Assembly: GCA_963808545.1 (NCBI GenBank)
Contig: CAWEGB010000006.1
Location: 124,001 to 188,000, forward strand
DNA length: 64,000 nt
Reading direction: 5' to 3'
From: JACVRW01 sp963808545
GTDB lineage: Bacteria > Actinomycetota > Thermoleophilia > Solirubrobacterales > Thermoleophilaceae
Shown: positions 18,613-27,233 of the stretch, piece after piece
How positions within the stretch are numbered: the first letter of the stretch is position 1
Layout: the number at the start of each line of letters is the position of its first letter
Notes under the pieces: generated by a model
Told to the model about the DNA's origin: nothing
What the model saw: the letters and a program-made list of their open reading frames with translations, nothing else
Database searches by the model: none
Made by a program: the position numbers and the translations under genes

Positions 18613-19860
18613 ATGGCCGCAAGTCGTCAGACCGCTTCTGCGGCCGCCGCATCGCGCTCTTTCCTGGAGGCGCTCGACGAGGTGTCCGAGGCCGTGGAGG
18701 CCGGCGCCGGGCTGCCTTCGGTCGCCCGCGCGGCCGGCCGTGCGCTGGGCGCCAGCGTGATCGTGCTCGACTCATCGAGCAGCGTGCTGGCGGTGGCCTG
18801 CGCGTCGTCGGAGGACGAGCGCGCGGTGATGGCGGGAGAGGGCGACACGGACAAGGTGGCGCTCCGGGTGGCGGACGCGACCGTCGGCGAACTGCGCTAC
18901 CGGGCGCGCACCGAGCCGCCGCCGGCCGCACTCCTGCGCCTGGTGAGCAACCTGATCGGCCTCGAGCTAGAGCGCTCCCGAGCCCCCGAGCGCGCCAGTG
19001 AGGAGGCGGTGGGCGACTTTCTCGGTGACCTTCTCGGCCGCCGGCTCACCGACCGCGAGAACATCATCGCCCGCGCCGGAGAGCTCGGCTGCGAGCTCGG
19101 CTCGGGCGCCACGGCGCTCGTGGTGAGAGCCCGCCCGCACCACCCCGAGGAGGGTGACTGGAGAGCTCGCGTGGTGATGTTGGCCGAGCGTGGCGCCCGG
19201 GCGATCGAGCGAGGCGCTCTGGCCGCTCTCACCGACATGCGCGACGAGCGCGAGCTCGTGATCTTCGTGCCGGACGACAGCGGCTCGGCCGGGCGCCGCG
19301 CCGCCGGCGCGGTGCTGCGCGAGCTCGAGGCGAACCTGGACGGATTCGCCCTCACCGTCGCCCGCTCGCGCCACACCACGGACCCGGCCGACCTGCACCG
19401 TGCCGGCGCCGAGGCGCTTCTGGCCGCCAACGTGGCCGAGGCACGGGCCCTAACCGAGCTGTCGTTCGAGGAGACCGGGGCCTACCGCCTGCTGCTGCCG
19501 GCCATGAGCGAGGACCCGCGAGAGCTGCAGGGCTTCTTCGACGAGACCGTGGCCCCGCTCGTGACCTACGACTACCAGTACGAGACCGAGCTCGTCCGCA
19601 CGCTCGAGGCGTTCCTCGACGCCGACGGCAACGTCGCCAAGACCGCGGAGCGGCTCTACACCCATCGCCACACGATCCGCTACCGGCTCGAGCGGGTGAA
19701 GGAGCTCAGCGGCCTGGACGTGTCCTCCACCGACGGCCGCGAGCGCCTGTCCCTCGGCCTCAAGGCGATGCGCGTCCTGGGCATCGTGCCTCCGGGCGGA
19801 CCGGCCCAGGAGAAGGGCTCCGAGGCCGGCCGGGTACCGAGCCAGCGCAAGGACCGCTGA
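18613..19860 (+). CDS. PucR/CdaR-type transcriptional regulator
   Basis: 415 residues. A GAF-like N-terminal sensor region (about 20-120), a central domain, and the C-terminal PucR helix-turn-helix (ELVRTLEAFLDADGNVAKTA, then LYTHRHTIRYRLERVKELSG at about 340-385) are visible. These regulators usually control catabolic or stress genes; the effector is unknown. TACGAT (18601-18606) is 6 nt before ATG 18613, which supports a leaderless start. It stands alone between the PAP2 unit and tRNA-Gln. Confidence 0.9.
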   Translation: MAASRQTASAAAASRSFLEALDEVSEAVEAGAGLPSVARAAGRALGASVIVLDSSSSVLAVACASSEDERAVMAGEGDTDKVALRVADATVGELRYRARTEPPPAALLRLVSNLIGLELERSRAPERASEEAVGDFLGDLLGRRLTDRENIIARAGELGCELGSGATALVVRARPHHPEEGDWRARVVMLAERGARAIERGALAALTDMRDERELVIFVPDDSGSAGRRAAGAVLRELEANLDGFALTVARSRHTTDPADLHRAGAEALLAANVAEARALTELSFEETGAYRLLLPAMSEDPRELQGFFDETVAPLVTYDYQYETELVRTLEAFLDADGNVAKTAERLYTHRHTIRYRLERVKELSGLDVSSTDGRERLSLGLKAMRVLGIVPPGGPAQEKGSEAGRVPSQRKDR

Positions 19861-19934
19861 CCGGCGAGCGCGCGGTGCGCGCGAGCCTTCGCCTACCGTC
19901 CCCGAAGGCGACTGGTACGGTCGCGAAGCACCAC

Positions 19935-20009
19935 TGGGGAGTGGTGTAATTGGCAGCACGGGTCACTTTGGATGATCAAGCGGATTGGGTTCGAATCCCC
20001 CCTCCCCAG
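19935..20009 (+). tRNA. tRNA-Gln (anticodon UUG) with irregular T-arm
   Basis: Acceptor TGGGGAG pairs with CTCCCCA (U1-A72 is typical for tRNA-Gln). The D-arm is GTG/CAC, and the anticodon stem GGTCA/TGATC encloses loop CTTTGGA, so the anticodon is TTG. The T-loop TTCGAAT is intact, but with a normal T-arm position the outer two stem pairs are T-C mismatches and the variable loop is two bases longer than usual. An alternative fold pairs GGATT with AATCC. The gene may be functional, decayed or carry a sequence error. Confidence 0.8.
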
Positions 20010-20146
20010 CTAGGTCCGGGCGTCCGCCCCAATCCGTCGTTCTGCACGACGATACTGTCAGACCGGAGCGTACGAGCCATCTGACGCGCCCCGGTCCCGG
20101 TGCGTAGAGCCGAGCGGAGCTCCCCGCCTTGTACGCTGGCAAGCCC

Positions 20147-21520
20147 ATGGCCGCCCCGTTCTCGGTCCTCGTCATGGCCGCCGGCCATGGCACGCGGATG
20201 CGATCGCGCACGCCCAAGGTGCTCCATCGCGTGTGCGGAAAGCCCATGATCGAATGGGTGATCGACGCCGCTCGGGACGCCGGGGCGGGACGGGTGGTGT
20301 GCGTGGTGCGTCCCGAGGACGGGGTCGCCGGCGAGCTGCCGGATACCGCCGAGGCCGTCGAGCAGCGCGAGGGAGAGGGGACCGCGGCGGCGGTGCTGGC
20401 TGCCCGCGACGCGCTCGAGAGCGGGCCGATGGTGATCTTGTCGGGCGACCAGCCGCTGGTGACGCCCGAGCAGATCGCCGGGCTGTTCGCCCAGCACGAG
20501 AGTGAGGGGGCCACCGCCACCATCCTCACCACCGAGGAGCTCGACCCCGCCGGCTACGGCCGCATCGTGCGTGACGGAGACGGGCGCTTCGAGCGCATCG
20601 TCGAGACCAAGTACACCGAGGGACTGGCGCCCGAGCTGCTCGCGGTGCGCGAGGTCAACCTCGGCACCTACGTCTTCGACGCCGAGAGCCTGTGGAGGGC
20701 CCTCGACCGGGTCGAGCTGGTCGACGGCGAGCTCTACCTCACGGGAGCGTTCCCGGTGATCGCCTCCGAGGGCGGCGTGGTCACCACCCACCTCACCGAC
20801 GACGCCGACACCGCTCTCGGCGTGAACGACCGAGCGGGCCTGATGCACGCCGAGATCGCGGCGCAGCAGCGCATCATCGAGACGCACGCCCAGTCCGGCG
20901 TCACCTTCCTCGCGCCGGCGAGCTCCCGGGTCGAGGCGGGCGTGACCATCGGTGCGGACAGCACGATCGGCCCCGGCGTGAGCCTGCTCGGGCGCACGAG
21001 CGTCGGGGAGGGAAGCGAGATCGGGCCGCACGCCACCCTCACCCACACCCGGGTCGGCGACGGTGCCGTCGTCCTCCACGCCGTGGCGGTGGAGGCGGAG
21101 ATCGGCGACCGCGCGGCGGTCGGCCCGTTCGCCTACCTGCGGCCGGGCACCGTGCTCCGCGACGGCGCCAAGGTGGGCACCTACGTGGAGGTCAAGAACT
21201 CCGACATCGGGGAGGGGGCCAAGGTGCCGCATCTCTCCTACGTCGGGGACGCCGACGTGGGCGAGGGCGCGAACCTGGGAGCGAGCACGATCACCGCCAA
21301 CTACGACGGCCGTCGCAAGCACCGTACGAAGGTCGGAAAGAGCGCGAAGACCGGTGTGCACACGTCGCTCGTCGCGCCCGTTGACGTCGGCGATCGGGCG
21401 TACACTGGGGCCGGTTCGGTCATCACCGGCGACGTCCCCGAGGGAGCGCTCGGAATCGCCCGCCAACGGCAGACAAACGTAGAGGGATACGCGGATCGCG
21501 TGGAGGAGGACGCGGAGTGA
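20147..21520 (+). CDS. glmU: Bifunctional UDP-GlcNAc pyrophosphorylase / GlcN-1-P acetyltransferase
   Basis: 457 residues. The N-terminal nucleotidyltransferase shows VLVMAAGHGTRMRSRTPKVL and the C-terminal half is a left-handed beta-helix of hexapeptide repeats (from about residue 255) with GASTITANYDGRRKHRT near the acetyl-CoA site. It makes UDP-GlcNAc for peptidoglycan. ATG 20147 is chosen because TACGCT (20132-20137) is 9 nt upstream; the TTG 20129 alternative would overlap that box. The stop overlaps prs (GTGA), a common glmU-prs operon. Confidence 0.96.
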   Translation: MAAPFSVLVMAAGHGTRMRSRTPKVLHRVCGKPMIEWVIDAARDAGAGRVVCVVRPEDGVAGELPDTAEAVEQREGEGTAAAVLAARDALESGPMVILSGDQPLVTPEQIAGLFAQHESEGATATILTTEELDPAGYGRIVRDGDGRFERIVETKYTEGLAPELLAVREVNLGTYVFDAESLWRALDRVELVDGELYLTGAFPVIASEGGVVTTHLTDDADTALGVNDRAGLMHAEIAAQQRIIETHAQSGVTFLAPASSRVEAGVTIGADSTIGPGVSLLGRTSVGEGSEIGPHATLTHTRVGDGAVVLHAVAVEAEIGDRAAVGPFAYLRPGTVLRDGAKVGTYVEVKNSDIGEGAKVPHLSYVGDADVGEGANLGASTITANYDGRRKHRTKVGKSAKTGVHTSLVAPVDVGDRAYTGAGSVITGDVPEGALGIARQRQTNVEGYADRVEEDAE

Positions 21521-22551
21521 GCAAGCTGCTCGATACGGCGACGGCGCCGGCTCTCTTGTCGAGCCTCCCCGCGGGCTACGAGAAGCGGCTGATGATCACC
21601 GCCGGCCGCGCCAGCAAGGAACTGGGCGCGACCATCGCCGGCAAGCTGGGCGTGGGCCTCACCGACGCCGGCCTCAAGACATTCGCCGACGGAGAGGTCT
21701 ACTGCCGCTACGCCGAGTCCATCCGCGGGGCGGACCTGTTCGTCGTGCAGTCGATCTGCGGCTCGGAGCGCGAGGGCCTCACCGTCAACGACGCGCTCTG
21801 GGAGCTCTTGCTCATGATCCACGCCGCCAAGCACGCCTCGGCGCACCGGATCGTGGCCGTCACGCCCTGGTTCGGCTACTCGCGCCAGGACAAGAAGTCC
21901 GCGCCGCGCGAGCCCATCTCCGCCCGCCTCGTGGCCGAGGTGCTCGAGACGGCCGGGGCCGACCGCCTGGTGGCGATGGACCTGCACGCCGGCCAGCTGC
22001 AGGGCTTCTTCTCCAAGCCCGTCGACCACATGACGGCCATGCCGATCCTCACGCAGTTCATCACCGATCGCCTCACGGGCGAGGATCTCGTGATCATCGC
22101 CCCGGACGCGGGCCGGGTGAAGCTCGTCCGCAAGTTCGCCCAGAAGGTGGGCGCGCCCTACGCGCTGATGGAGAAGGAGCGGCCCGCCCAGCAGGTGGCC
22201 GAGATCGGCTACGTGATCGGCGACGTCAAGGGCAAGACGGCCGTGATCGTCGACGACATCATCGCCACGGGCGGCACGCTCAACGCCGCCGCGCAGACGG
22301 TGCTCGACGAGGGCGCCACCGCGGTCTTCGCCGTGGCCACACACGGCCTCTTCTCCGGAAACGCCTTCGAAGTCCTGAGCGAGGGCCCGCTGTCGGGCAT
22401 CGTGGTCACCGACACCGTGCCGCTGCGTGACGATCCCCCCGACCTGATCACGCAGCTGAGTTGCGCCGACCTCCTCGAGGACACGATCCGCCGCATCTTC
22501 GTCGACGACTCGGTGTCCGAGCGGTTCGAGGGCGACAACCAGCTGTTCTAG
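21517..22551 (+). CDS. prs: Ribose-phosphate pyrophosphokinase
   Basis: 344 residues, about 20-25 longer at the N-terminus than typical. It makes PRPP from ribose-5-phosphate and ATP. ADGEVYCRYAESIRGAD, the WFGYSRQDKKSAPREP catalytic loop region and the PRPP-binding VIVDDIIATGGTL are all present. GTG 21517 overlaps the glmU stop. The last 17 coding bases (22533-22549) are repeated exactly at 23993-24009, suggesting integration at the prs 3' end with the gene end restored. Confidence 0.95.
   Translation: MSKLLDTATAPALLSSLPAGYEKRLMITAGRASKELGATIAGKLGVGLTDAGLKTFADGEVYCRYAESIRGADLFVVQSICGSEREGLTVNDALWELLLMIHAAKHASAHRIVAVTPWFGYSRQDKKSAPREPISARLVAEVLETAGADRLVAMDLHAGQLQGFFSKPVDHMTAMPILTQFITDRLTGEDLVIIAPDAGRVKLVRKFAQKVGAPYALMEKERPAQQVAEIGYVIGDVKGKTAVIVDDIIATGGTLNAAAQTVLDEGATAVFAVATHGLFSGNAFEVLSEGPLSGIVVTDTVPLRDDPPDLITQLSCADLLEDTIRRIFVDDSVSERFEGDNQLF
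22533..22549. repeat. Left 17-bp direct repeat (candidate attL) at prs 3' end
   Basis: CGACAACCAGCTGTTCT is the end of prs and is identical to 23993-24009, 1,460 bp downstream. The copy also precedes an in-frame stop, as if it were the original prs end displaced by an insertion. Confidence 0.55.
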
Positions 22552-22562
22552 GGAGGACGGCT

Positions 22563-22703
22563 CTGCAGCATCCGCACGAGCCCGGCGACCCGTTCTACGA
22601 GCTCGACTGGGTGTTCCTCCACGAGCAGCCCCACATCCTGCAGCGCCTTTGGGAGGCGGCGTGGCGGGAAGAGCGGCGTGTCGGAGGGTCCACGCGGTCC
22701 TAA
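22563..22703 (+). CDS. Possible short ORF (46 codons) after prs, non-standard start
   Basis: After GGGAGGA (22552-22558) an open frame from CTG 22563 to TAA 22701-22703 encodes a peptide with real-protein character (DPFYELDWVFLHEQPH, then ILQRLWEAAWREERR). There is no ATG, GTG or TTG at its beginning. It may be a CTG-initiated small protein or the tail of a gene cut off by the presumed insertion in this interval. No family recognised. Confidence 0.3.
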   Translation: MQHPHEPGDPFYELDWVFLHEQPHILQRLWEAAWREERRVGGSTRS

Positions 22704-23557
22704 CCGCTTCGGGCAAGGTCGACAGCAAAGAGCCGACCCACTCTCAGGCGGGTGGCGGGTAACCGAGGCGACCATGTGCCGAGGCGGCAGACCTGACGGG
22801 CCCGCGTTCCGCTTCCCGCGGCCGGTTTCGCGCGTTCCCGGCCGCTAGCCGCCGAGAGGTGTGGTGGAGCGGCTGTTGCCTGTCGAGCGGCGTGCTGTGA
22901 GGCCTACTCGATGGTCAAGGTTGAATTGTTGAGCGGCGGAAGGTTCGAAATCCGTTCAATCCCCGCCCGCGACCGGGCCGGCGATGCTGGCGGAGCTGCC
23001 GCACCCGGTCCCGCTGTCCCGGTTGCCTCCGGTGCGCCCAGGCTGTCGGGGGGACGTCTGGGCACGCTCGCGGGTCACTGTGGTGCCCGGTGCGTCAAGG
23101 GACCAAACAACCTTTCAAGACTCTCGAACTTCTGCGGAGCTGGAGCGTTGCAGCATCTACGAAGGGTGACGCTGCGTACCAATGCCCCAAGCAAGAGAGA
23201 GACGCCAATTAGCGATGACCAACCAGCATCACCCAGCTACTCCCACTCGGCGAACGGGCACACCGAGCCGATCATCCGACATGCGGCTTGCGGGCTACGA
23301 GTATGGGCGCAGTTAAAGCAGATCGAGCCTCACGAGAGAGCCTTCCACGCCGTGGCGGAACTCAAAGAAGAGGATCTGCGGGCCGTGGTCACCCATCACC
23401 TGTTCGCATGGCACCAAAGAGGTCGACAAGCCGAGCAGCAAGCTACCGAGGTGTGTTGCGCGGGTCACGGCCGTGTGAGTCCTTCTCCCGGAAGGACCGT
23501 CCCTTCCGAGAGCGCCCGCCGAATCACAACGCTCGCAGCGGGTAAGGGGGCGGGGAA
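22704..23557. other. 854 bp without a convincing gene, inside the prs 3' island
   Basis: Base composition is less GC-rich than the flanks and codon choice in the open frames here is not like the neighbours. The longest frame (22911-23627, +) starts without promoter or ribosome site and reads as low-information Arg/Gly/Ser peptide. I see no tRNA or clear hairpin. It is probably remnant DNA of an integrated element. Confidence 0.5.
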
Positions 23558-23815
23558 GTGGAACCCGTCAGGCGGAGACCGAGATCGGGCGGCAAGAGGC
23601 ACGAGGCGGAGGGGCCGGCGGCCATAGCGCAGCTTCGGGCCGCACAGCGGAAGCGCGTGGCGGCGATCCGCAAGCTGAACGCCCGCTACGCGGGCCAGGC
23701 GTTCCCGAAGCGTGCGGCCGAGAGGTGGAACCGGCTCCGGCGCGAGCTCTACGAGACTGAGGAGCTCATCACAGAGCTCCGAGCCCGCTACGAGCAGCAT
23801 CATCGCGCAGCCTGA
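23558..23815 (+). CDS. Small basic coiled-coil protein, possibly phage-derived
   Basis: 85 residues. A basic N-terminus is followed by a continuous amphipathic helix (AAERWNRLRRELYETEELI, then TELRARYEQHH). GTG 23558 is preceded by a purine-rich GGGGGCGGGGAA. The helix resembles the N-terminal coiled coil of HK97-type capsid precursors, but this is only a pattern impression. It lies between the two prs-end repeats. Confidence 0.5.
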   Translation: MEPVRRRPRSGGKRHEAEGPAAIAQLRAAQRKRVAAIRKLNARYAGQAFPKRAAERWNRLRRELYETEELITELRARYEQHHRAA

Positions 23816-23992
23816 CGGACTGTCCCCAAGGGTCCCTGGACGCTGGTCCTGTCAGCGGCGGAAATAGACGTGGCAGACGGTAGTGCACGATAACGTGGCG
23901 GCATTGACCGTCACGACGCGAGCTCGCCGCTTACCGAAACCCCTGCAATCGAGAACTCCAGCGATCCTGGCGCTGCCCACCGTCACGGCCCA

Positions 23993-24009
23993 CGACAACC
24001 AGCTGTTCT
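23993..24009. repeat. Right 17-bp direct repeat (candidate attR)
   Basis: This is an exact copy of the last 17 coding bases of prs, followed directly by TGA and, 1 bp later, by the GTG of the next gene. It looks like the ancestral prs end still joined to its downstream neighbour. Confidence 0.55.
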
Positions 24010-24012
24010 GAG

Positions 24013-24372
24013 GTGTCGCGCCTGACCAAGTCCGCGCTGGTCCTGGCCACGCTGGCGCTCGGCGCGCTCGTGGCTCCCCTGAACGCCCAGGCGGGGGGCT
24101 ACCGCTCCTGCGAGCCGGTGCGCAATCCCTATCCCGATAGCCGCTACGAGGACGTCGACCTCACCCGCATCAGGGCTCTGGGCGTGTCCTGCCGGAGCGC
24201 GCGCCGCGTGGCCCGCCGCGCTCACAACAAGGCCCTGGGACTCGGCCCGCCGGTGTCCGGCCCTATTCGCCGCTTCATGTGGCGGAGCTGGAACGTGGCC
24301 GGGGATCTGCGCGGGAGCCACGATCGCTACGTCGCCCGCTGGGGTCAGCGGCGCGTCCGCTGGCGGTTCTGA
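24013..24372 (+). CDS. Small secreted Cys-containing protein
   Basis: 119 residues. A signal peptide (MSRLTKSALVLATLALGALV, cleavage after NAQA) is followed by a mature part with two Cys (SCEPVRNPYPDSRYEDV and LGVSCRSARRVARRAH) that could form one disulfide, and an Arg/Trp-rich end. The V-x-C-R-x-A-R-x-V-A-R pattern recurs in actinobacterial secreted proteins of unknown function. GTG 24013 follows the displaced prs stop by 1 bp, so it was probably the next gene in the prs operon. Confidence 0.75.
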   Translation: MSRLTKSALVLATLALGALVAPLNAQAGGYRSCEPVRNPYPDSRYEDVDLTRIRALGVSCRSARRVARRAHNKALGLGPPVSGPIRRFMWRSWNVAGDLRGSHDRYVARWGQRRVRWRF

Positions 24373-24381
24373 ACGGGGCTG

Positions 24382-24837
24382 ATGTACGAGCTCTACCTGT
24401 CGCTTCACCTGGTCTGCGCCGTGCTCTGGGTCGGAGGCGGCGTATCGCTGCACGTGCTCGGCCGCTGGGTGGCCAAGACCGGCGACGACGAGGCGCTGCT
24501 GGCCTTCGAGCGCAATGCCCTGAAGCTGTCGTCGCGCTTCTACGCCCCGCTGGCCATCGTCCTGCTGGTGGCGGGCTTGCTGCTCGTGAACGAGGTGGGC
24601 TACGAGTACAGCGACCTGTGGATCGGCCTGGCCATGCTGGCCTGGGTGCTGAGCCTGGTGCTCGGGGTGGCTTTCTACCCGCGCGAGGGCCGGCGCATCG
24701 AAGCTGCGGCGAGCGAGGGGGGCGCGGCCGCCCCGGCGGTCCGGCAGGGCATCAACCGCGTGCTGACGGTCAACGCGATCGAGGTGACCATCCTGCTGCT
24801 CGTGGTGGTGGACATGGCGGTCAAGCCGGGCGCCTGA
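24382..24837 (+). CDS. DUF2269-type integral membrane protein
   Basis: 151 residues with about four membrane helices. SLHLVCAVLWVGGGVSLHVL near the N-terminus matches the His/Trp-Gly-Gly motif of predicted DUF2269 membrane proteins. The function is unknown. It starts 9 bp after the previous stop and overlaps the convergent UbiB-like gene by 17 bp at the 3' end. Confidence 0.8.
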   Translation: MYELYLSLHLVCAVLWVGGGVSLHVLGRWVAKTGDDEALLAFERNALKLSSRFYAPLAIVLLVAGLLLVNEVGYEYSDLWIGLAMLAWVLSLVLGVAFYPREGRRIEAAASEGGAAAPAVRQGINRVLTVNAIEVTILLLVVVDMAVKPGA

Positions 24838-26263
24838 ACGGACGCGCGCCGCCGGCGGGGCTGCGGGCCCAGGCCAGCTCCTCCTCGCCCAGCTCGGTGG
24901 CCGGCGGATCGCCGAACCACCATTCCCGCCCGATGCGATACCAGTTGCGCGTGGCGTTCAGCTGGCCCAGCACGGCGAGCACCCCGGACTCCATGCGCCG
25001 GCCCATCAGCTCGTTGGCCGGGAGGTTCTCGCGCCGCATCAGCCGGTAGAACGAGGAGCGGGGGTCGGACACGGCGGCGATCGCCTCCATCACTCGGTAG
25101 GAGTCGATGGTCACGTCCGCGTCCTCCATGTACCAGCCCCCCACCGCGCGGACGTGCTCCATGAGCAGCTCGGCGTCGACCTTGCGGGGGTCGCGCAGGA
25201 ACCCGAGATCGTGGAGAGCCAGGCGCAGCTCCTCTGGGTCCTCGTCGAACACCGCCTCGAGCGCGGCGATCTCGAGCTCGATCTGGTCGTTGTCGAGGTG
25301 CTTGGTCATTCCGAAGTCGAGGAAGGCCACCCGGCCGTCGGGCATCTGCAGGTAGTTGCCGGGGTGAGCGTCGGCGTTGAAGTGCTGCAGGTGGTAGATG
25401 GAGCCGAAGCAGAAGCGGAAGACGATCTCGCCGAAGCGGTCGCGCTCGGCCTGCGTGCCGGCCTGCACCTCCGCGAAGTCCGCGCCGTCGACCCATTCGC
25501 TCACCAGCACCCGCTCGGTGGAGAGGCGCGTGACCACGTCGGGAACGTGCACGAAGGGGTGGCCGCGGTAGCCCCGGGCGAAGGCCCGCTGGGACTGGGC
25601 CTCGAGCTCGTAGTCGAGCTCCTCCATCACCCGCTCCTTGAGCTCGGCCGCGGCCGCGCCGGCGTCCAGGCCGGGCGCCAGCGCCTTGGCCATGCGCAGG
25701 ATCATGCCGGCGTTCTGCATGTCGGCCGCGATGGCTGAGGCCACGCCCGGGTACTGGATCTTGACCGCCACCGCGCGGCCGTCGGGCAGCACCGCCCGGT
25801 GGACCTGGCCGATCGAGGCCGCCGCCGTGGCCTCGTGGTCGAAGTCCTCGAACAGCTCCTCCACCGGCTCGGTCCAATCCTCGTCGAGAACCGAACGAAC
25901 CTTCTTCCAGGGCATCGGGGGCGCGGTGGAGCGCAGCGACGCCAGCTGCTCCTGGTAGAGCTCGCGGTACTCGGGCGGGAGGAACTCGGTGTCGATGAAG
26001 GAGGCCAGCTGGCCGATCTTCATCGCCGCCCCCTTCATCTTCCCGAGCGTCTCGACCATGCGCTCGGCGGCGTCGAGGTGGCGCTGCTCGAGGGCCTCGG
26101 ACGCCCCCTCGCGCGAGCGGGCGAGATTGGCGGCGCGGGTGCCGGCGTAGCGAACGCCCTCGGTGCCCACGACCGTGCCCACCTGGGCGGTGCGGCGGAT
26201 CCGGCCGGTGGGGATCGAGTTGTCGTCGGCGGGCGCCACTCCGCCCAGGTTAGGCGGGATCAT
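24821..26263 (-). CDS. ABC1/UbiB-type atypical kinase
   Basis: 480 residues. The UbiB-family KxGQ motif is present (KGAAMKIGQLASF). The Ala-rich loop AAASIGQVHRAVL replaces the usual Gly-rich loop, AVKIQYPGV supplies the lysine, NADAHPGNYL the catalytic loop and FLDFGM the DFG-like motif. These proteins support quinone or lipid metabolism by ATPase activity at the membrane. The start ATG lies 4 bp after the stop of the upstream membrane protein gene, which itself overlaps an NDH-2 pseudogene; that link to quinone redox biology fits. Confidence 0.93.
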   Translation of the reverse strand: MIPPNLGGVAPADDNSIPTGRIRRTAQVGTVVGTEGVRYAGTRAANLARSREGASEALEQRHLDAAERMVETLGKMKGAAMKIGQLASFIDTEFLPPEYRELYQEQLASLRSTAPPMPWKKVRSVLDEDWTEPVEELFEDFDHEATAAASIGQVHRAVLPDGRAVAVKIQYPGVASAIAADMQNAGMILRMAKALAPGLDAGAAAAELKERVMEELDYELEAQSQRAFARGYRGHPFVHVPDVVTRLSTERVLVSEWVDGADFAEVQAGTQAERDRFGEIVFRFCFGSIYHLQHFNADAHPGNYLQMPDGRVAFLDFGMTKHLDNDQIELEIAALEAVFDEDPEELRLALHDLGFLRDPRKVDAELLMEHVRAVGGWYMEDADVTIDSYRVMEAIAAVSDPRSSFYRLMRRENLPANELMGRRMESGVLAVLGQLNATRNWYRIGREWWFGDPPATELGEEELAWARSPAGGARPFRRPA

Positions 26264-26267
26264 GGCG

Positions 26268-27233
26268 CTACGTGGTTGGCGCCGGTGTGGCGCTCGAGGC
26301 GGTGCGGGTCCGCCGCATCGCTGCCAGTCCCACCAGGGCCAGGCCGCCGAGTGCCCAGGCCGCCAGTACCGCCACGTGTTGGCCGGCCGCCGCGCCGTCG
26401 AAGAAGCCTGTGCTGCGAAGCAGGTTGGTACCGGCTCCGGGAGGCATGAGCTGACCCAGGCCCCCGACGGGCGTGGGCAGCAGCTCGGGCGCCGTGGCCG
26501 CCGCCGAGAACGGGTTGCCGATGAGAATCATGGTCAGCGCTCCCAGCAGGACGCCGCGTTCACCGAGCCACGCGTACAGGCCCGTGATCGCCGCGCCGAT
26601 GGACAGCACCGTGAGGCTCAGCACGGCAGCGTTGGTTGCCCAGTCGCCCCTGACGATGTCGAGCCAGCTCTGGACGATCGCCGCGGACGCCAGGCCCGCG
26701 AGCACGGATCCGGCCAGCAGCAGCCCGACCCGGCCGAGCGCGTTCGTGGTGAGCAGCGCGGCAGCCACGCCGGTGAGCAGGCCGGCGATGACCATGGGCA
26801 GCACGGCGGAGGCGAGCGCCGCGCCGCGCGGCGCGGCCACCACGTCCTCCGTGGGCGCGCCCACGTCGCTCGCGGCATGGCCGAGCACCTGGGCCACGGC
26901 CGGGCTGGCCGCCGACGACGTCAGCACGGTCGGTCCCTCCGGGGTGGCCAGGAACGAGCCGTACACATCACGGTCCTCGATGGCCTCGCGCGCCTCGGCT
27001 TCGTTCGCGTAGCGATGGATTTCGAACGAGTTGCTGCTCCCCTGGAGCTTCTGCTCGATCGGGCCCGTCGCAGACTCCGGGCCGGCAACGCCGATCGGAA
27101 GGTCGCGCGGCTCGAGCCTCGCGTTGGGCCAGGCGAACAGCGTCAGCACCGCCGCCACCACGATCGGCACGAGCAGGATCACGGCCGCGGATGGCCGGCG
27201 GTGCGCGCTGGACGATGTGGTCTGGTCCCTCAT
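26268..27233 (-). CDS. ABC-2/YhgE-Pip-like membrane protein
   Basis: 321 residues. One N-terminal helix (SAAVILLVPIVVAAVLTLFA), an outer domain of about 110 residues (DLPIGVAGPESATGPIEQKL, then YANEAEAREAIEDRDVYGSF) and about six C-terminal helices give the layout of YhgE/Pip or ABC-2 permease-like proteins. ATG 27233 has an AGGAGGACACC ribosome site and overlaps the stop of the NDH-2 pseudogene (ATGA). The longer frame starting at 27572 is a shadow of that pseudogene. The substrate is unknown and no ATPase is adjacent. Confidence 0.8.
   Translation of the reverse strand: MRDQTTSSSAHRRPSAAVILLVPIVVAAVLTLFAWPNARLEPRDLPIGVAGPESATGPIEQKLQGSSNSFEIHRYANEAEAREAIEDRDVYGSFLATPEGPTVLTSSAASPAVAQVLGHAASDVGAPTEDVVAAPRGAALASAVLPMVIAGLLTGVAAALLTTNALGRVGLLLAGSVLAGLASAAIVQSWLDIVRGDWATNAAVLSLTVLSIGAAITGLYAWLGERGVLLGALTMILIGNPFSAAATAPELLPTPVGGLGQLMPPGAGTNLLRSTGFFDGAAAGQHVAVLAAWALGGLALVGLAAMRRTRTASSATPAPTT

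Noticed and set aside
22940..22960. tRNA-like T-loop GGTTCGAAATCC in the prs island
   Set aside because: No acceptor, D or anticodon arm can be built around it.
22911..23627. 238-codon ORF in the prs island
   Set aside because: No initiation signal, non-protein-like composition, and it overlaps the better-supported 23558 gene.
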